Assembly (NCBI RefSeq): GCF_003194625.1
Contig: NZ_QHKX01000004.1
Coordinates: 351,529 to 415,528 of the forward strand
Direction of reading: 5' to 3'
Origin: Nocardioides solisilvae
Lineage (GTDB): Bacteria > Actinomycetota > Actinomycetes > Propionibacteriales > Nocardioidaceae
DNA length: 64,000 nt
Shown in pieces: positions 33,941 through 42,578 of the stretch (its first letter is position 1; every line of letters begins with the position of its first letter). Below the pieces are notes generated by a model that made no database searches, had not been told where the DNA came from, and saw nothing but the letters and a program-made list of their open reading frames with translations. A program made the position numbers and the translations under genes.

Positions 33941-34710
33941 CAACGTGCCCACCGCTTGGTGGACCGGTCCCGGTCGGCGCTGTAGAGGTAGGACTCACCG
34001 CCCTCGCGCAGTCCCACCGGGGCGAGCGCCCTCCCCACCAGGATCACCGCTGCCTGACGCAGCCCGGCCTCCTCCACGCGGTCGGCGATGTCGGCGACCG
34101 TGCCGCGCAGCACCAGCTCGTCCGGCTGGCTGGCGCGGTGCACCACGACCACCGGGCAGTCCCCGCCGACTTCGGTTGCGACCTCGGCCATCAGCTCCCT
34201 GGTCCGGGTGATCGCCAGGTGGAGCACCAGGGTCGCCCCCGTCGCCGCGAAGTCGGTCAGCGACTCCCCCTGGCCCATCGGGGTCGAGCGGGCCCTGGTG
34301 CGGGTGAGCACCACCGACTGCGCGACGAGCGGCACCGTCAGCTCGCTGCCCACGACCGCGGCCGCGGCGGCGTACGCCGGAACACCGGGCACGACCCGCC
34401 ACGCGACCCCGGCCGCCTCGAGCCGCCTGGTCTGCTCGTGCAGGGCAGAGTAGAGCGACGGGTCACCCGAGGTGAGCCGGACGACCTGCCCCCCCGCCCG
34501 GGAACCCTCGACCAGGTGGCCGGTGATCTGGTCCAGGTCCAGGTGCTGGGTGTCGACGAGCCGGGCGCGCGGGCCGCAGTGGGACAGGACGTCAGGGTCG
34601 AGGTAGGTGCCGGGGAACAGCACCAGGTCGGCCTCGGCGAGCAGCCGGGTGGCCCGCACGGTGAGCAGGTCGGCGGCACCGGGACCAGCCCCGACGAAGT
34701 GCACCGTCAC
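33940..34710 (-). CDS. cobM: Precorrin-4 C11-methyltransferase
   Basis: A 256-residue tetrapyrrole methylase. Motifs: VHFVGAGPGAADLLTVRA, VVRLTSGDPSLYSALHEQ, VVPGVPAYAAAAAVVG and the long segment TRTRARSTPMGQGESL that marks the CobM/CbiF family. The GTG start overlaps the cobIJ stop (GTGA). The enzyme methylates C11 of precorrin-4 in the cytoplasm. Confidence 0.94.
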   Translation of the reverse strand: MTVHFVGAGPGAADLLTVRATRLLAEADLVLFPGTYLDPDVLSHCGPRARLVDTQHLDLDQITGHLVEGSRAGGQVVRLTSGDPSLYSALHEQTRRLEAAGVAWRVVPGVPAYAAAAAVVGSELTVPLVAQSVVLTRTRARSTPMGQGESLTDFAATGATLVLHLAITRTRELMAEVATEVGGDCPVVVVHRASQPDELVLRGTVADIADRVEEAGLRQAAVILVGRALAPVGLREGGESYLYSADRDRSTKRWAR

Positions 34711-36236
34711 CGCACGAACCTCGGGGTCCAGACCCCCGCCGCCGACACGCGTGTCGACGTCGCCCCCACGATGAGCAGGCACTTCATGTCAATGCTTGCC
34801 GGGTCGAGGGCGCCCAGGGTGGTCACGGTGAGCGACTCCTCGGCACGACCGACGTCCCGACCCACCACGACGACGGTGCCGGGGTCGCGGTGCTCCAGCA
34901 GGGTCTTGCGGGCCCAGGCGACCTGCTCGGTGCGGCTGCGGGAGGCCGGGTTGTAGAGGGCCACGACGAGGTCGGCCTCGGCGACGGCGCGGAGCCGCTT
35001 CTCGACCACCTCCCACGGCTTGAGCCGGTCCGAGAGGCTCATCACCGCGAAGTCCGCGCCGATCGGTGCCCCCGCGCGGGCAGCGACCGCCTGGACGGCG
35101 CTGACCCCCGGCAGCACGCGGATGGAGACGTCGGCGAAGCGCGGGTCCTCCGCAGCCTCGAAGACCGCGGCGGCCATGCCGAAGACGCCGGCGTCGCCCC
35201 CGGAGACCACGGCGACGCGCTCGCCGCGTCGGGCGAGGTCGAGGGCGTACGCGGCCCGGTCCACCTCCACGGTGTTGCCCGAGGCGTGCCGGGTCAGACC
35301 TTCCCGCTGCGGGACCCGGTTGACGTAGGGCCCGTAGCCGACGACGTGGTCCACCTGCTCCAGCGCCGCGCTCACCTCAGGGGTGAGCCAGTGCTCCGGT
35401 CCGGGACCGAGGCCCACGACCAGCACCTCGGCCTGCTCGGACGCCGGGGCGGCCGAGACGATCGACTCAGAGCCGGTGCGCGAACGGCGCCCGTTCAGGC
35501 TGTCCCCCGTCACCACGATCAGCGAGAAGTAGGGCACCGAGGTCTCGTCCACCTCGGCGACCGGTCGCCACTGCTCCTCCGGCATCGAGGCGCGCTCCAC
35601 GTAGAGGGCGTGGTCCAGCCTTCCCGCGGCAGCGAGCGCACGCCGTACGGCGGGGAACGTGCGGCCGAGCTTCATGATCACCGCCCCGTCGGTGTCGGCG
35701 AGGCGTCGCGCGAGCTCCGGTTCGGGCAGGGTCCCGGGCAGCACGGTGAGGACGTCGGTCTGCCGGACCAGCGGGCTGGCGGTGGTGGCGGTGGCGGCGA
35801 GGAAGGCCGGGACGCCGGGCACGACCTCCGTGGGGAACCGGTCGGAGAGCCGGTCGTGCATGTACATGTAGGACCCGTAGAACAGCGGGTCGCCCTCGGC
35901 CAGCAGCACCACGTCCCGGCCGGCTTCCAGGTGAGCGGCGAGCCGCGAGGCCGCCTCTTCGTAGAACTCCGCCAGGACGCCGGTGTAGCCGCCGGGGTGG
36001 TCGGTGGTCCCCGTCGTCACCGGGTAGACCAGCCGCTCCTCGAGGACGCCGGCGGGGAACAGGCCGGCCGCGGTCCGCCGGGCGTTGGACTCCTTGCCGC
36101 GGGCGCAGTGGTAGGCGACCACGTCGGCGGTCTCGATCAGCCGGGCCGCCTTCAGCGTGATGAGCTCAGGGTCACCGGGTCCGACGCCCACGCCGGAGAA
36201 GCGTCCGGTGAGCCGGGACACCGCCGCCGTGCTCAC
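34707..36236 (-). CDS. cobIJ: CobI-CobJ fusion: precorrin-2 C20- and precorrin-3B C17-methyltransferase
   Basis: A 509-residue bifunctional methylase. The N-terminal half (about 1-245) is CobI: GVGVGPGDPELITLKAARL, LAEGDPLFYGSYMYMHDRL and VVPGVPAFLAATATT. The C-terminal half (about 260-509) is CobJ: VVGLGPGPEHWLTPEV, VGYGPYVNRV, VSGGDAGVFGMAAAV, and LYNPASRSRTEQ. Both SAM sites look complete. It starts with a GTG overlapping the cobH stop. This fusion is well known in actinobacteria. Confidence 0.95.
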   Translation of the reverse strand: MSTAAVSRLTGRFSGVGVGPGDPELITLKAARLIETADVVAYHCARGKESNARRTAAGLFPAGVLEERLVYPVTTGTTDHPGGYTGVLAEFYEEAASRLAAHLEAGRDVVLLAEGDPLFYGSYMYMHDRLSDRFPTEVVPGVPAFLAATATTASPLVRQTDVLTVLPGTLPEPELARRLADTDGAVIMKLGRTFPAVRRALAAAGRLDHALYVERASMPEEQWRPVAEVDETSVPYFSLIVVTGDSLNGRRSRTGSESIVSAAPASEQAEVLVVGLGPGPEHWLTPEVSAALEQVDHVVGYGPYVNRVPQREGLTRHASGNTVEVDRAAYALDLARRGERVAVVSGGDAGVFGMAAAVFEAAEDPRFADVSIRVLPGVSAVQAVAARAGAPIGADFAVMSLSDRLKPWEVVEKRLRAVAEADLVVALYNPASRSRTEQVAWARKTLLEHRDPGTVVVVGRDVGRAEESLTVTTLGALDPASIDMKCLLIVGATSTRVSAAGVWTPRFVR

Positions 36237-36913
36237 TCCGCCTCCTGGGCGATCGCGTTGAGCGCGGACGACGTCATGGCCGACCCGCCGCGACGGCCCC
36301 GGACCGTCACGAAGGGGACGTCGATGCCGTGGTCGTCCCGGAAGGCGACCAGCGCCTCCTTGGACTCCTCCGCCCCGATGAAGCCGACCGGGCACCCGAC
36401 GATCGCCGCGGGTCGCGGCGCCCCGTCGACGAGCATCTCCAGCAGGTGGAAGAGGGCGGTGGGCGCGTTGCCGATCGCGACCACGGCACCCTCCAGGCGC
36501 GGCTCCCAGAGCGAGACGGCGGCGGCGGTCCGCGTGGTCCCCCACTCCTCGGCCAGGCTCGGGACCTCGGGTTCGTTGAGCGTGCACACCACGTCGTTGT
36601 CGGCGGGCAGCCGGCTGCGGGTGACGCCCTTGACGACCATGGTGGCGTCGCACAGGATCGGCGCGCCCGCCTCGAGGGCGGCGCGGGCGGCCGGGACCAG
36701 GCGCGGGTCGACGACGAGGTCCCGGACGAGGTCCACCTGCCCGCTCCCGTGGATCATCCGCACGGCGAGCTTCTCAGCCTGCGCCGGTACGTCGCGGAGG
36801 TCGGACTCGCGCCTGATGGTGGCGAACGAGTCGAGGTAGATGGCGGCACCGCGGTCGACGTAGTCGTAGTGTCGTCGCGGGCGCCGGGGACCGGCGGTGG
36901 TGGTCTGGGTCAT
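36233..36913 (-). CDS. cobH: Precorrin-8X methylmutase
   Basis: A 226-residue enzyme that moves a methyl group from C11 to C12, giving hydrogenobyrinate. The catalytic histidine motif is VRMIHGSGQVDL, near residue 53. Further signatures are ILCDATMVVKGVTRSRLP, AIGNAPTALFHLLEML and GCPVGFIGAEESKEAL. The ATG at 36913 overlaps the cobG stop (ATGA). Length and motifs are normal. Confidence 0.95.
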   Translation of the reverse strand: MTQTTTAGPRRPRRHYDYVDRGAAIYLDSFATIRRESDLRDVPAQAEKLAVRMIHGSGQVDLVRDLVVDPRLVPAARAALEAGAPILCDATMVVKGVTRSRLPADNDVVCTLNEPEVPSLAEEWGTTRTAAAVSLWEPRLEGAVVAIGNAPTALFHLLEMLVDGAPRPAAIVGCPVGFIGAEESKEALVAFRDDHGIDVPFVTVRGRRGGSAMTSSALNAIAQEAE

Positions 36914-37755
36914 GGGGTCTCCTCGGGGACGAACACGCCACGCCAGGGCGTGACGACGACGGTGGGGGCGGCATCGAGCAGGCCGGCCACCGCTGCGTGG
37001 TCCAGGCCCTCGGGCGGGACGGGCAGGTGACGCCCGCCGGTGACGGACCCGTACGGCGGTGCCGGCGACGGCGGCGGTAGGTCACGGTGCGGGAGGCGCT
37101 CCTCGACGAGGGGGATGTCGAGCTCCCGGACGTGCCACGGCGCCTCGCGGCCTCGGCCACGAAGCTGGAGGAACCGGCGGGCAAGACCAGCGAGGTGCAG
37201 GTGGGCCTCGACCAGGGGGACGACCTGACCCCACCCCTCCCCCACCCGGAGCTGCGCTCGGTCGGGGTCCAGGGCGACGAGGCCGAGGTCGCAGGACCGG
37301 TTCCGCAGGTCCCCGCTGCCGTCGTCCAGGACGAACAGGAAGCGACCCGGGAGCCGTCCCAGGTGCGGGTCGGCACAGATCGTCGCGTCCAGGGCGTCGA
37401 CGACCGGCCGCAGGTCCGCGCGCCCACCCGCCACTCCGGTGCGGGGCGAGGCCATGATGTTGCGGGCCAGTTCGTGGGCGCGGCTGGGGAGCAGGCCGGT
37501 GCCCTCGAGGGCGGACAACACCTCGTCGGGCAGCACCTTTGTGCCTGGAAGGGCGGGCATCGCCCGGACCTGGAGGTTGGTGCGGGTGGTGACGTGCACC
37601 TTCCCGTCGCCGTGCTCCTGAGCCACGCCGACGAGCCGCGCCAGCGCGGACGTGGCCACCCTGCCCCCTGGGAGCCGCAGCCGCACGAGGAGCCCGTCGT
37701 CGGCGGGCCAGGGGCGCAGGGCGCCGGGGCAACGGTCTGGTCGATGCCGGTTCAC
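36910..37755 (-). CDS. cobG: CobG-like precorrin-3B synthase, short form lacking the Fe-S region
   Basis: A 281-residue protein with the nitrite/sulfite reductase ferredoxin-like fold of CobG: RCPGALRPWPADDGLLVRLR, HVTTRTNLQVRAMPAL and ELARNIMASPRTGV. The second half-domain ends at VVVTPWRGVFVP, after which the gene stops. Full-length CobG proteins are about 360-460 residues and continue with a cysteine-rich segment binding a [4Fe-4S] cluster. Here only three scattered cysteines occur. The stop overlaps the cobH start neatly, so it is not an obvious recent truncation. The start is a GTG at 37755, downstream of a riboswitch. Confidence 0.8.
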   Translation of the reverse strand: MNRHRPDRCPGALRPWPADDGLLVRLRLPGGRVATSALARLVGVAQEHGDGKVHVTTRTNLQVRAMPALPGTKVLPDEVLSALEGTGLLPSRAHELARNIMASPRTGVAGGRADLRPVVDALDATICADPHLGRLPGRFLFVLDDGSGDLRNRSCDLGLVALDPDRAQLRVGEGWGQVVPLVEAHLHLAGLARRFLQLRGRGREAPWHVRELDIPLVEERLPHRDLPPPSPAPPYGSVTGGRHLPVPPEGLDHAAVAGLLDAAPTVVVTPWRGVFVPEETP

Positions 37756-37829
37756 GGGAGTCGTTCACCTTGTTCTGAGTCCGGGCCCGTACGCGGGACC
37801 CACCTTGACCCGACGACGGGTGTCGTCAG

Positions 37830-37990
37830 GGCCAGCAGGTCTTCGGACTCGGATCATCCGGGAGAGGACGCCTTCCCAGGGTCCGAAGACCCCAGTGGCT
37901 GCCGTTGCCGGCGTGTCCTTCCCGTCCCCTCACCGCTGCGCGTCAGTTCCGGATTCGCACCGGATTCCCTGACTCCGTTGTGGCGGAGCA
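37830..37990 (-). ncRNA. Cobalamin riboswitch upstream of the cobG-cobH-cobIJ-cobM-bluB operon
   Basis: Minus-strand reading gives GGGAATCCGGTGCGAATCC, the GCAGCGGTGAG box variant, CAGCCACTGGGG with a UUCG-capped variable hairpin, then TGGGAAGGCG and the 3' segment GAGTCCGAAGACCTGCTG. The core is complete and in order. Plus 37991-38175, between this element and the transposase fragment, shows no gene that I can support. Confidence 0.92.
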
Positions 37991-38175
37991 CGACTGGCTG
38001 GGAGCGAGGCTACCGCGCACCCCCGTCGTCCACATGACACCCCCCGGCCCAGGGCAAGCACTGCCGTCTTGTCCAGTCGACCGTCCTGGCGCCAGTGGAC
38101 GTCGCCAGACGGGAGGAGATCCGTCGGGGCACCGAAGTGCCGGACTCGTAGAACCTGCAGCCACTCGCATACTCT

Positions 38176-38427
38176 TCACGGGCCAACCTTCGGGATCCGC
38201 AACCCGACGTCGCCGGCCTGGGTGGCGACCAGACGCGGGCGTGATCCGTTGCGCTCGGCGACCCGCTTGTCTGTGCGTTCGTAGCGACCCGCACCGATGA
38301 CCTCGGCGGCCTCGGCCTCGATCAGCTCCTGAAGAACCAGGCGGACCGATTCACGGATCAGATCCACGCCGTCACCAGCACGAAACGCGTCGAGCAGCTC
38401 GGACAGGGCAGACTGGGACAAGGTCAT
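38176..38427 (-). pseudogene. IS256-family transposase N-terminal fragment
   Basis: The 83-residue frame begins MTLSQSALSELLDAFRAGDG and includes VLQELIEAEAAEVIGAGRYER, a strong match to the start of IS256-type Mutator-like transposases. Homology ends sharply at GLRIPK (about 38187), and the DDE catalytic region is gone. Sequence at about 38440-38475 (gtgtgtcacttggtcgtttcacacc) lies where the IS end would be. The element is an inactive remnant next to the truncated integrase. Confidence 0.82.
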
Positions 38428-38514
38428 CGGCGGGTCTCCTTCAGTGTGTCACTTGGTCGTTTCACACCGAAGATCCCGCCGATGACCGCCTACTTCACGC
38501 AGCCTCGCCGGACC

Positions 38515-38889
38515 TCAATTCCCCACCACTCCACGGGACGTACCTCGAAGGGCCGGCAACACGAGGGTGCGCATGTCACGCTCATAGAGTTCACGGGTGC
38601 TGGCCGCTACCCGGTCCTCGAGCTCGAGGTCCTCGAGCCAGACCTCGACCAACTTGCCGAATGTGGTGTCGGGAGTGAGTTCGCCCATCCCGCTCGCATA
38701 ACGGCCGCGTCGAGCGATCTTCTCCTTGAGCTTCCGTTCCGCGGCCTTGCGCGTGGCCGCGGTGGCTTCGACGGGGCGCAGCTGTCCATCGTCGTCGCGA
38801 AAACGGGTCCGGGCCCGCACGCTGCCGTTCGGATTGGACCTGAAGTCGATCTCCCCGAAGGTGCCGATCGGCGTTCGGGGCCTAGCCAC
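38515..38889 (-). pseudogene. int: Tyrosine-family integrase, N-terminal part only
   Basis: This frame encodes the arm-binding AP2-like start (GSVRARTRFRDDDGQLRPVE, ATRKAAERKLKEKIA) and the first part of the core-binding SAM-like domain (TFGKLVEVWLEDLELEDRVA, STRELYERDMRTLVLPALRG). It then runs into TSRGVVGN and a stop at 38515. The catalytic domain with its R-H-R-Y residues is missing. The junction coincides with the start of the IS256 remnant region, so an IS event probably removed the rest. It lies next to the excisionase and tRNA-Pro, as island integrases do. Confidence 0.83.
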
Positions 38890-38895
38890 GGGTCG

Positions 38896-39126
38896 CTACC
38901 GATCCGCGGGCGGGTGCCCCGGCGATTCTTCGCGATGGTCGGTCAGCCAGGCGCGGACGTCGCCGACAGCGAACTTCAGCGACCGGCCTACCCGGATGGC
39001 GCACGGGCCTTTGCCTGCGACTCGCCAGTCGTAGATCGTGGCAACGGGCACACCGAGGTACTCGGCGAGCTCTTCGATGTTCATCAGCGGCTCCAGGCCG
39101 CGTCCGGTAGAGGTCTCGGTGGTCAT
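38896..39126 (-). CDS. xis: Excisionase/AlpA-like helix-turn-helix protein
   Basis: A 76-residue winged helix-turn-helix protein of the MerR-like excisionase type: MNIEELAEYLGVPVATIYDW, then GPCAIRVGRSLKFAVGDVRAWL. Proteins of this type act as directionality factors for tyrosine integrases. It stops 6 bp before the integrase start on the same strand, the normal xis-int order. The start is the ATG at 39126; an internal ATG before NIEELAEY is an alternative. It appears intact although its integrase is broken. Confidence 0.82.
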   Translation of the reverse strand: MTTETSTGRGLEPLMNIEELAEYLGVPVATIYDWRVAGKGPCAIRVGRSLKFAVGDVRAWLTDHREESPGHPPADR

Positions 39127-39225
39127 ACCCCTCAGGTGGGCAGAGCCGTCCAAGACGACCGGAGGGGTCCGTGAGCGGTCCGCAGCAGGCACCCGGGTCA
39201 GCCGGACGAGAGGCCCAGGGACGGG

Positions 39226-39247
39226 GTTGATGGAGAGTTTGTGGAGA
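39226..39247. repeat. Tandem pair of 11-bp repeats, candidate integrase arm sites (right)
   Basis: GTTGATGGAGA (39226-39236) is followed directly by GTTTGTGGAGA (39237-39247). The pair matches the one at 12535-12556 and is on the same strand. It lies 100 bp inside the right tRNA repeat, between the excisionase start and tRNA-Pro. The role is inferred from geometry. Confidence 0.5.
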
Positions 39248-39308
39248 GGGGTTCAAATCTTCGAGTCTTTCCTGAGCGGAAACCCGCGACTCTCCGAGAC
39301 CCGAACCC

Positions 39309-39338
39309 GCTCTGACCAGCATGTTTGCTGGTCAGAGC
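39309..39338 (-). terminator. Perfect 13-bp hairpin downstream of tRNA-Pro
   Basis: GCTCTGACCAGCA pairs perfectly with TGCTGGTCAGAGC around a TGTT loop. On the minus strand it lies 14 nt past the tRNA 3' end, so it probably ends or processes the tRNA transcript. If the island model is right, this terminator came with the island. Confidence 0.55.
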
Positions 39339-39347
39339 CGGATTTGA

Positions 39348-39425
<78 letters not shown>

Positions 39426-39452
39426 ATGGCCCTCCGAGGAGGACCGGGAGGA

Positions 39453-39458
39453 ACCTTA
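39453..39458 (-). promoter_or_regulatory. Possible -10 box for tRNA-Pro
   Basis: On the minus strand TAAGGT matches TANNNT and lies 27 nt before the mature tRNA 5' end, giving a short leader. No convincing -35 is seen. The rest of the gap to 39666 holds no gene I can support. Confidence 0.35.
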
Positions 39459-39666
39459 CCCCAGGCGGCGGCGGGGCGGCGCATCGGGCCCGCCGGGGTG
39501 TCCCTGGTCAGCTGGGGTGGCCCGTGCGGGCCGCTCGTCCTCGGTGCCCCACCCGGCTGCGCGGGCGGGAATGGCCCGTCCGGGTCATCTCCCGCCGTTC
39601 CGCCGGTGGCCGCGGGCGCAGCGCCACACGATGGGCTGGTCCGTCCCTGCGCGAGGAAACCCAGCC

Positions 39667-40443
39667 ATGACGACCACGCACGCCGAGTCCCCCTCCCCCA
39701 ACCGTCCCGTGCCACGCGCGCCGTCGCACCGCGCGGAGCGACGAGGCGGAACCCTTCGCGCTCTCCGCCTCCTCGTGCTGACCGGGGCGCTCGCCGGGGC
39801 CCTGCTGGCCAGCGGGGTCCTGCTGGCCCCCCGCGCCCACGCGGCGTACCTCGACGAGGTCACCCGCGAGTCGGTCGCGGCGCAGCGGCAGGAGGCGCGG
39901 CTGGAGCGGCTCCTCGCCCGCCGCGTCGCCGCCCGCGAGCGGGCGCTCGCGGGCCTCGAGCGGCAGGCGGCGGAGTGGTCCCGGGAGCTGGCCGACCGGC
40001 ACGCGACGCTGACGGAGCTCGGCTACGAGGGCGACCCCGAGCAGGTGGAGGTCGTGCTCCCGCTCGCCTCCTACCGACTCTCGGCCAGCTTCGGCGCCGC
40101 CGGGGACCTGTGGGTCCGGGACCACACCGGCCAGGACTTCGGGGCCTCCTCGGGCACCCCGTTGCACGCCGTGGCCGACGCCGTGGTGCTCTCGGTCGGG
40201 GACGCCGGCGCCTACGGCCTGCGCACCGTCCTGGCGCTCCCCGACGGCACGCAGGTCTGGTACTGCCACCAGCTGACCGCCCTGGTCGCCCCCGGCGAGA
40301 CCGTGGAGCTCGCCGAGACCATCGGGATGGTCGGCTCGACGGGCAACTCCACCGGTCCGCACCTGCACCTGGAGGTGCGCGACCCGTCGGGCGTCGCGCT
40401 CGACCCCATGGAGTGGCTCACCGCGTACGGCGTCACGCCCTGA
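39667..40443 (+). CDS. M23/LytM-family metallopeptidase with coiled coil
   Basis: A 258-residue exported protein. A basic N-terminus precedes a hydrophobic segment ending APRAHA, which fits a signal peptide or anchor. Residues about 60-115 are a charged coiled coil (REARLERLLARRVAARE type). The C-terminal LytM domain has the zinc motifs VRDHTGQDFG (HxxxD) and GPHLHLEV (HxH). Such enzymes cleave peptidoglycan cross-bridges or activate amidases at the cell wall. The start is the ATG at 39667 after aggaaa. It converges with der. Confidence 0.9.
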   Translation: MTTTHAESPSPNRPVPRAPSHRAERRGGTLRALRLLVLTGALAGALLASGVLLAPRAHAAYLDEVTRESVAAQRQEARLERLLARRVAARERALAGLERQAAEWSRELADRHATLTELGYEGDPEQVEVVLPLASYRLSASFGAAGDLWVRDHTGQDFGASSGTPLHAVADAVVLSVGDAGAYGLRTVLALPDGTQVWYCHQLTALVAPGETVELAETIGMVGSTGNSTGPHLHLEVRDPSGVALDPMEWLTAYGVTP

Positions 40444-40452
40444 CCGCGGTCC

Positions 40453-40477
40453 GGTTCCCGGAGGCTGCCCGGGAGCC
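40453..40477. terminator. Hairpin between M23 peptidase and der
   Basis: GGTTCCCGG pairs with CCGGGAGCC (one wobble) around a 7-nt loop in the 42-bp gap between two convergent genes. It could act in either direction. There is no U-run, which is common for actinobacterial terminators. Confidence 0.4.
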
Positions 40478-40485
40478 GCGACGGC

Positions 40486-41835
40486 TCAGCGCTTGCGCTT
40501 CTCCCGCGGCCGCTGCTGCAGGACGATCGGGGTGCCCGCGAAGCCGAACTCCTCGCGCAGCCGCCGCTCGATGAAGCGCTCGTAGCCCGCGTCCAGCTTG
40601 CCGCTGGTGAAGAGGATGAACGTGGGCGGCGCCGTGCTGGCCTGGGTGCCGAAGAGGATCTTGGGCTGCTTGCCGCCGCGCACGGGGTGGGGCTGCTCGG
40701 CCACGAGCCGGCCGAGGAAGGTGTTGAGCGCCCCCGTGCCGATCCGCGTCTCCCAGCCCTCGAGCGCCTTGTCGAGCGCCGGCACGAGCCGGTCCACGTG
40801 CCAGCCGGTCCGCGCCGTGATGTTGATCCGCGGCGCCCAGCGCACCTGCACGAGGTCCCGCTCGATCTCCCGCTCGAGGTAGTAGCGGCGCTCCTCGTCG
40901 ACGAGGTCCCACTTGTTGAAGGCGATGACGAGCGCCCGGCCGGCCTCGCGGATCGTCTGGATGATCCGCATGTCCTGCTCGGAGATCGACTGCCCCCCGT
41001 CGACGACCAGGACGGCGACCTCGGCCCGGTCGATGGCGTTGGTGGTCCGCAGGGACGCGTAGTACTCGTGGCCGGACGCCGTCTTGACCCGCTTGCGGAT
41101 GCCGGCGGTGTCGATGAACCGCCAGGTGCGCCCGCCCAGCTCGATCAGCTCGTCGACGGGGTCGACGGTGGTGCCGGCGACGTTGTCGACGACGACCCGC
41201 TCCTCCCCGGCCAGTCGGTTGAGCAGGCTGGACTTGCCGACGTTGGGGCGACCCACGATCGCGATCCGCCGAGGACCGCCCACCTCGTCGAGCCGCTCCG
41301 GCGGCGTCTCGGGAAGAGCGGCGAGGATGGCGTCGAGCATGTCGCCGCTGCCCCGCCCGTGCAGCGCCGAGACCGGGAAGGGCTCGCCGAGGCCGAGGTT
41401 CCACAGGCCGTGGGCCTCCGTCTCGGTGCGCTGGTCGTCGACCTTGTTGGCCGCGAGCACCACCGGCTTGCCGGACCTGCGCAGCACCTTGACGACCGCC
41501 TCGTCGGCGTCGGTGATGCCGACCGTGGCGTCGACGACGAAGAGCACGGCGTCGGCCAGCGAGACCGCGACCTCCGCCTGGCCGGCGATCTGCTCCGCCA
41601 GGCCGCGGGCGTCGGGGTCCCAGCCGCCCGTGTCCACCACCGTGAAGGCGCGGCCGTTCCAGTTGGCGTCGTAGGAGACGCGGTCCCGGGTCACCCCGGG
41701 ACGGTCCTCCACGACGGCTTCACGGCGGCCGATGATCCGGTTCACCAGGGTGGACTTGCCCACGTTGGGACGGCCGACCACCGCCAGGATCGGGACGGGA
41801 CCCAGGGAGGTGGTCTCCTCGAGCGGCTCGGTCAT
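40486..41835 (-). CDS. der: Ribosome biogenesis GTPase Der (EngA)
   Basis: A 449-residue protein with two tandem GTPase domains and a C-terminal KH-like domain. Each has G1 [11 protein letters not shown] / [12 protein letters not shown]3 DTGG / DTAG and G4 NKVD / NKWD. Der acts in 50S assembly. The basic tail RPREKRKR is typical. It overlaps plsC by 4 bp, ending the cmk-plsC-der unit. Confidence 0.97.
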   Translation of the reverse strand: MTEPLEETTSLGPVPILAVVGRPNVGKSTLVNRIIGRREAVVEDRPGVTRDRVSYDANWNGRAFTVVDTGGWDPDARGLAEQIAGQAEVAVSLADAVLFVVDATVGITDADEAVVKVLRRSGKPVVLAANKVDDQRTETEAHGLWNLGLGEPFPVSALHGRGSGDMLDAILAALPETPPERLDEVGGPRRIAIVGRPNVGKSSLLNRLAGEERVVVDNVAGTTVDPVDELIELGGRTWRFIDTAGIRKRVKTASGHEYYASLRTTNAIDRAEVAVLVVDGGQSISEQDMRIIQTIREAGRALVIAFNKWDLVDEERRYYLEREIERDLVQVRWAPRINITARTGWHVDRLVPALDKALEGWETRIGTGALNTFLGRLVAEQPHPVRGGKQPKILFGTQASTAPPTFILFTSGKLDAGYERFIERRLREEFGFAGTPIVLQQRPREKRKR

Positions 41836-42578
41836 GGTGTTCCTCGATTCACGAACCCGGTGTCCGGGTCCTTCTCGGTCTGGCCGGCCGGGAGTGGCCC
41901 CGGCAGGTCTCGCCCGGTCAGGGCGCAGGCGCGGTCCAGCTCATCGCGCATGTGCTGGAGCAGCAACGCCGAGGCGTGCAGCAGTTGTTCCCTCCGGCGC
42001 GGCCACGGCTGGGCGGTCACGGTCCAGGGCTCCCCGAAGACGACGTCGAGCCGCGACCCGCGCGGCGGCACGGAGCCCGAGGCCCCGCCGGGCAGGCGGG
42101 TCCCGAGGAAGGTGGTCGGCACGACGGGGGCGCCGGTGACGAGCGCGAGGTACGCCGCCCCGTGGTGGAAGCGGGACAGGTCGCCCGCCCCTCGGGTCCC
42201 CTCGGGGAAGACGCCGACCGCCCCGCCGTCGCGCAGCACCCGCAGGCACTGCCGGACCGCCGCCTTGTCGGGGTGGAACCGGTCGACCGGCACCTGGCCC
42301 GCGCGGTGCAGCAGGCGGCCCAAGGGGCCGGAGAACATCTCGGACTTGGTCAGGGCATGCACCGGTCGCGGCGCCAGCACCGCGAGCAGGGGCCCGTCGA
42401 GGATCCCGATGTGGTTGCCCGCGACGATGACGGGACCGGCGGTCGGCACCCGGTCGCTCCCTGACACGCGTACGTCGTACCAGCGGCCGACCACGCGGCG
42501 CGCCAGCGGCCGGCCCCGGACGAGCAGCCGCGTCGGCGGGTGCCGCTCGCTGCTCCGCGGCAGCTCGGCCAGGGTCAT
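41832..42578 (-). CDS. plsC: 1-acyl-sn-glycerol-3-phosphate acyltransferase family protein
   Basis: A 248-residue acyltransferase with the HX4D motif in [14 protein letters not shown] and the second motif [11 protein letters not shown]. It makes phosphatidate or a related lipid at the membrane. It is translationally coupled to cmk upstream and der downstream by ATGA overlaps. That cmk-plsC-der order is common in actinobacteria. Exact acyl acceptor is not shown. Confidence 0.88.
   Translation of the reverse strand: MTLAELPRSSERHPPTRLLVRGRPLARRVVGRWYDVRVSGSDRVPTAGPVIVAGNHIGILDGPLLAVLAPRPVHALTKSEMFSGPLGRLLHRAGQVPVDRFHPDKAAVRQCLRVLRDGGAVGVFPEGTRGAGDLSRFHHGAAYLALVTGAPVVPTTFLGTRLPGGASGSVPPRGSRLDVVFGEPWTVTAQPWPRRREQLLHASALLLQHMRDELDRACALTGRDLPGPLPAGQTEKDPDTGFVNRGTP

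Noticed and set aside
39426..39666. A c-di-AMP riboswitch upstream of the M23 peptidase
   Set aside because: Such switches occur before some actinobacterial wall peptidases, but I could not find the conserved core motifs here.
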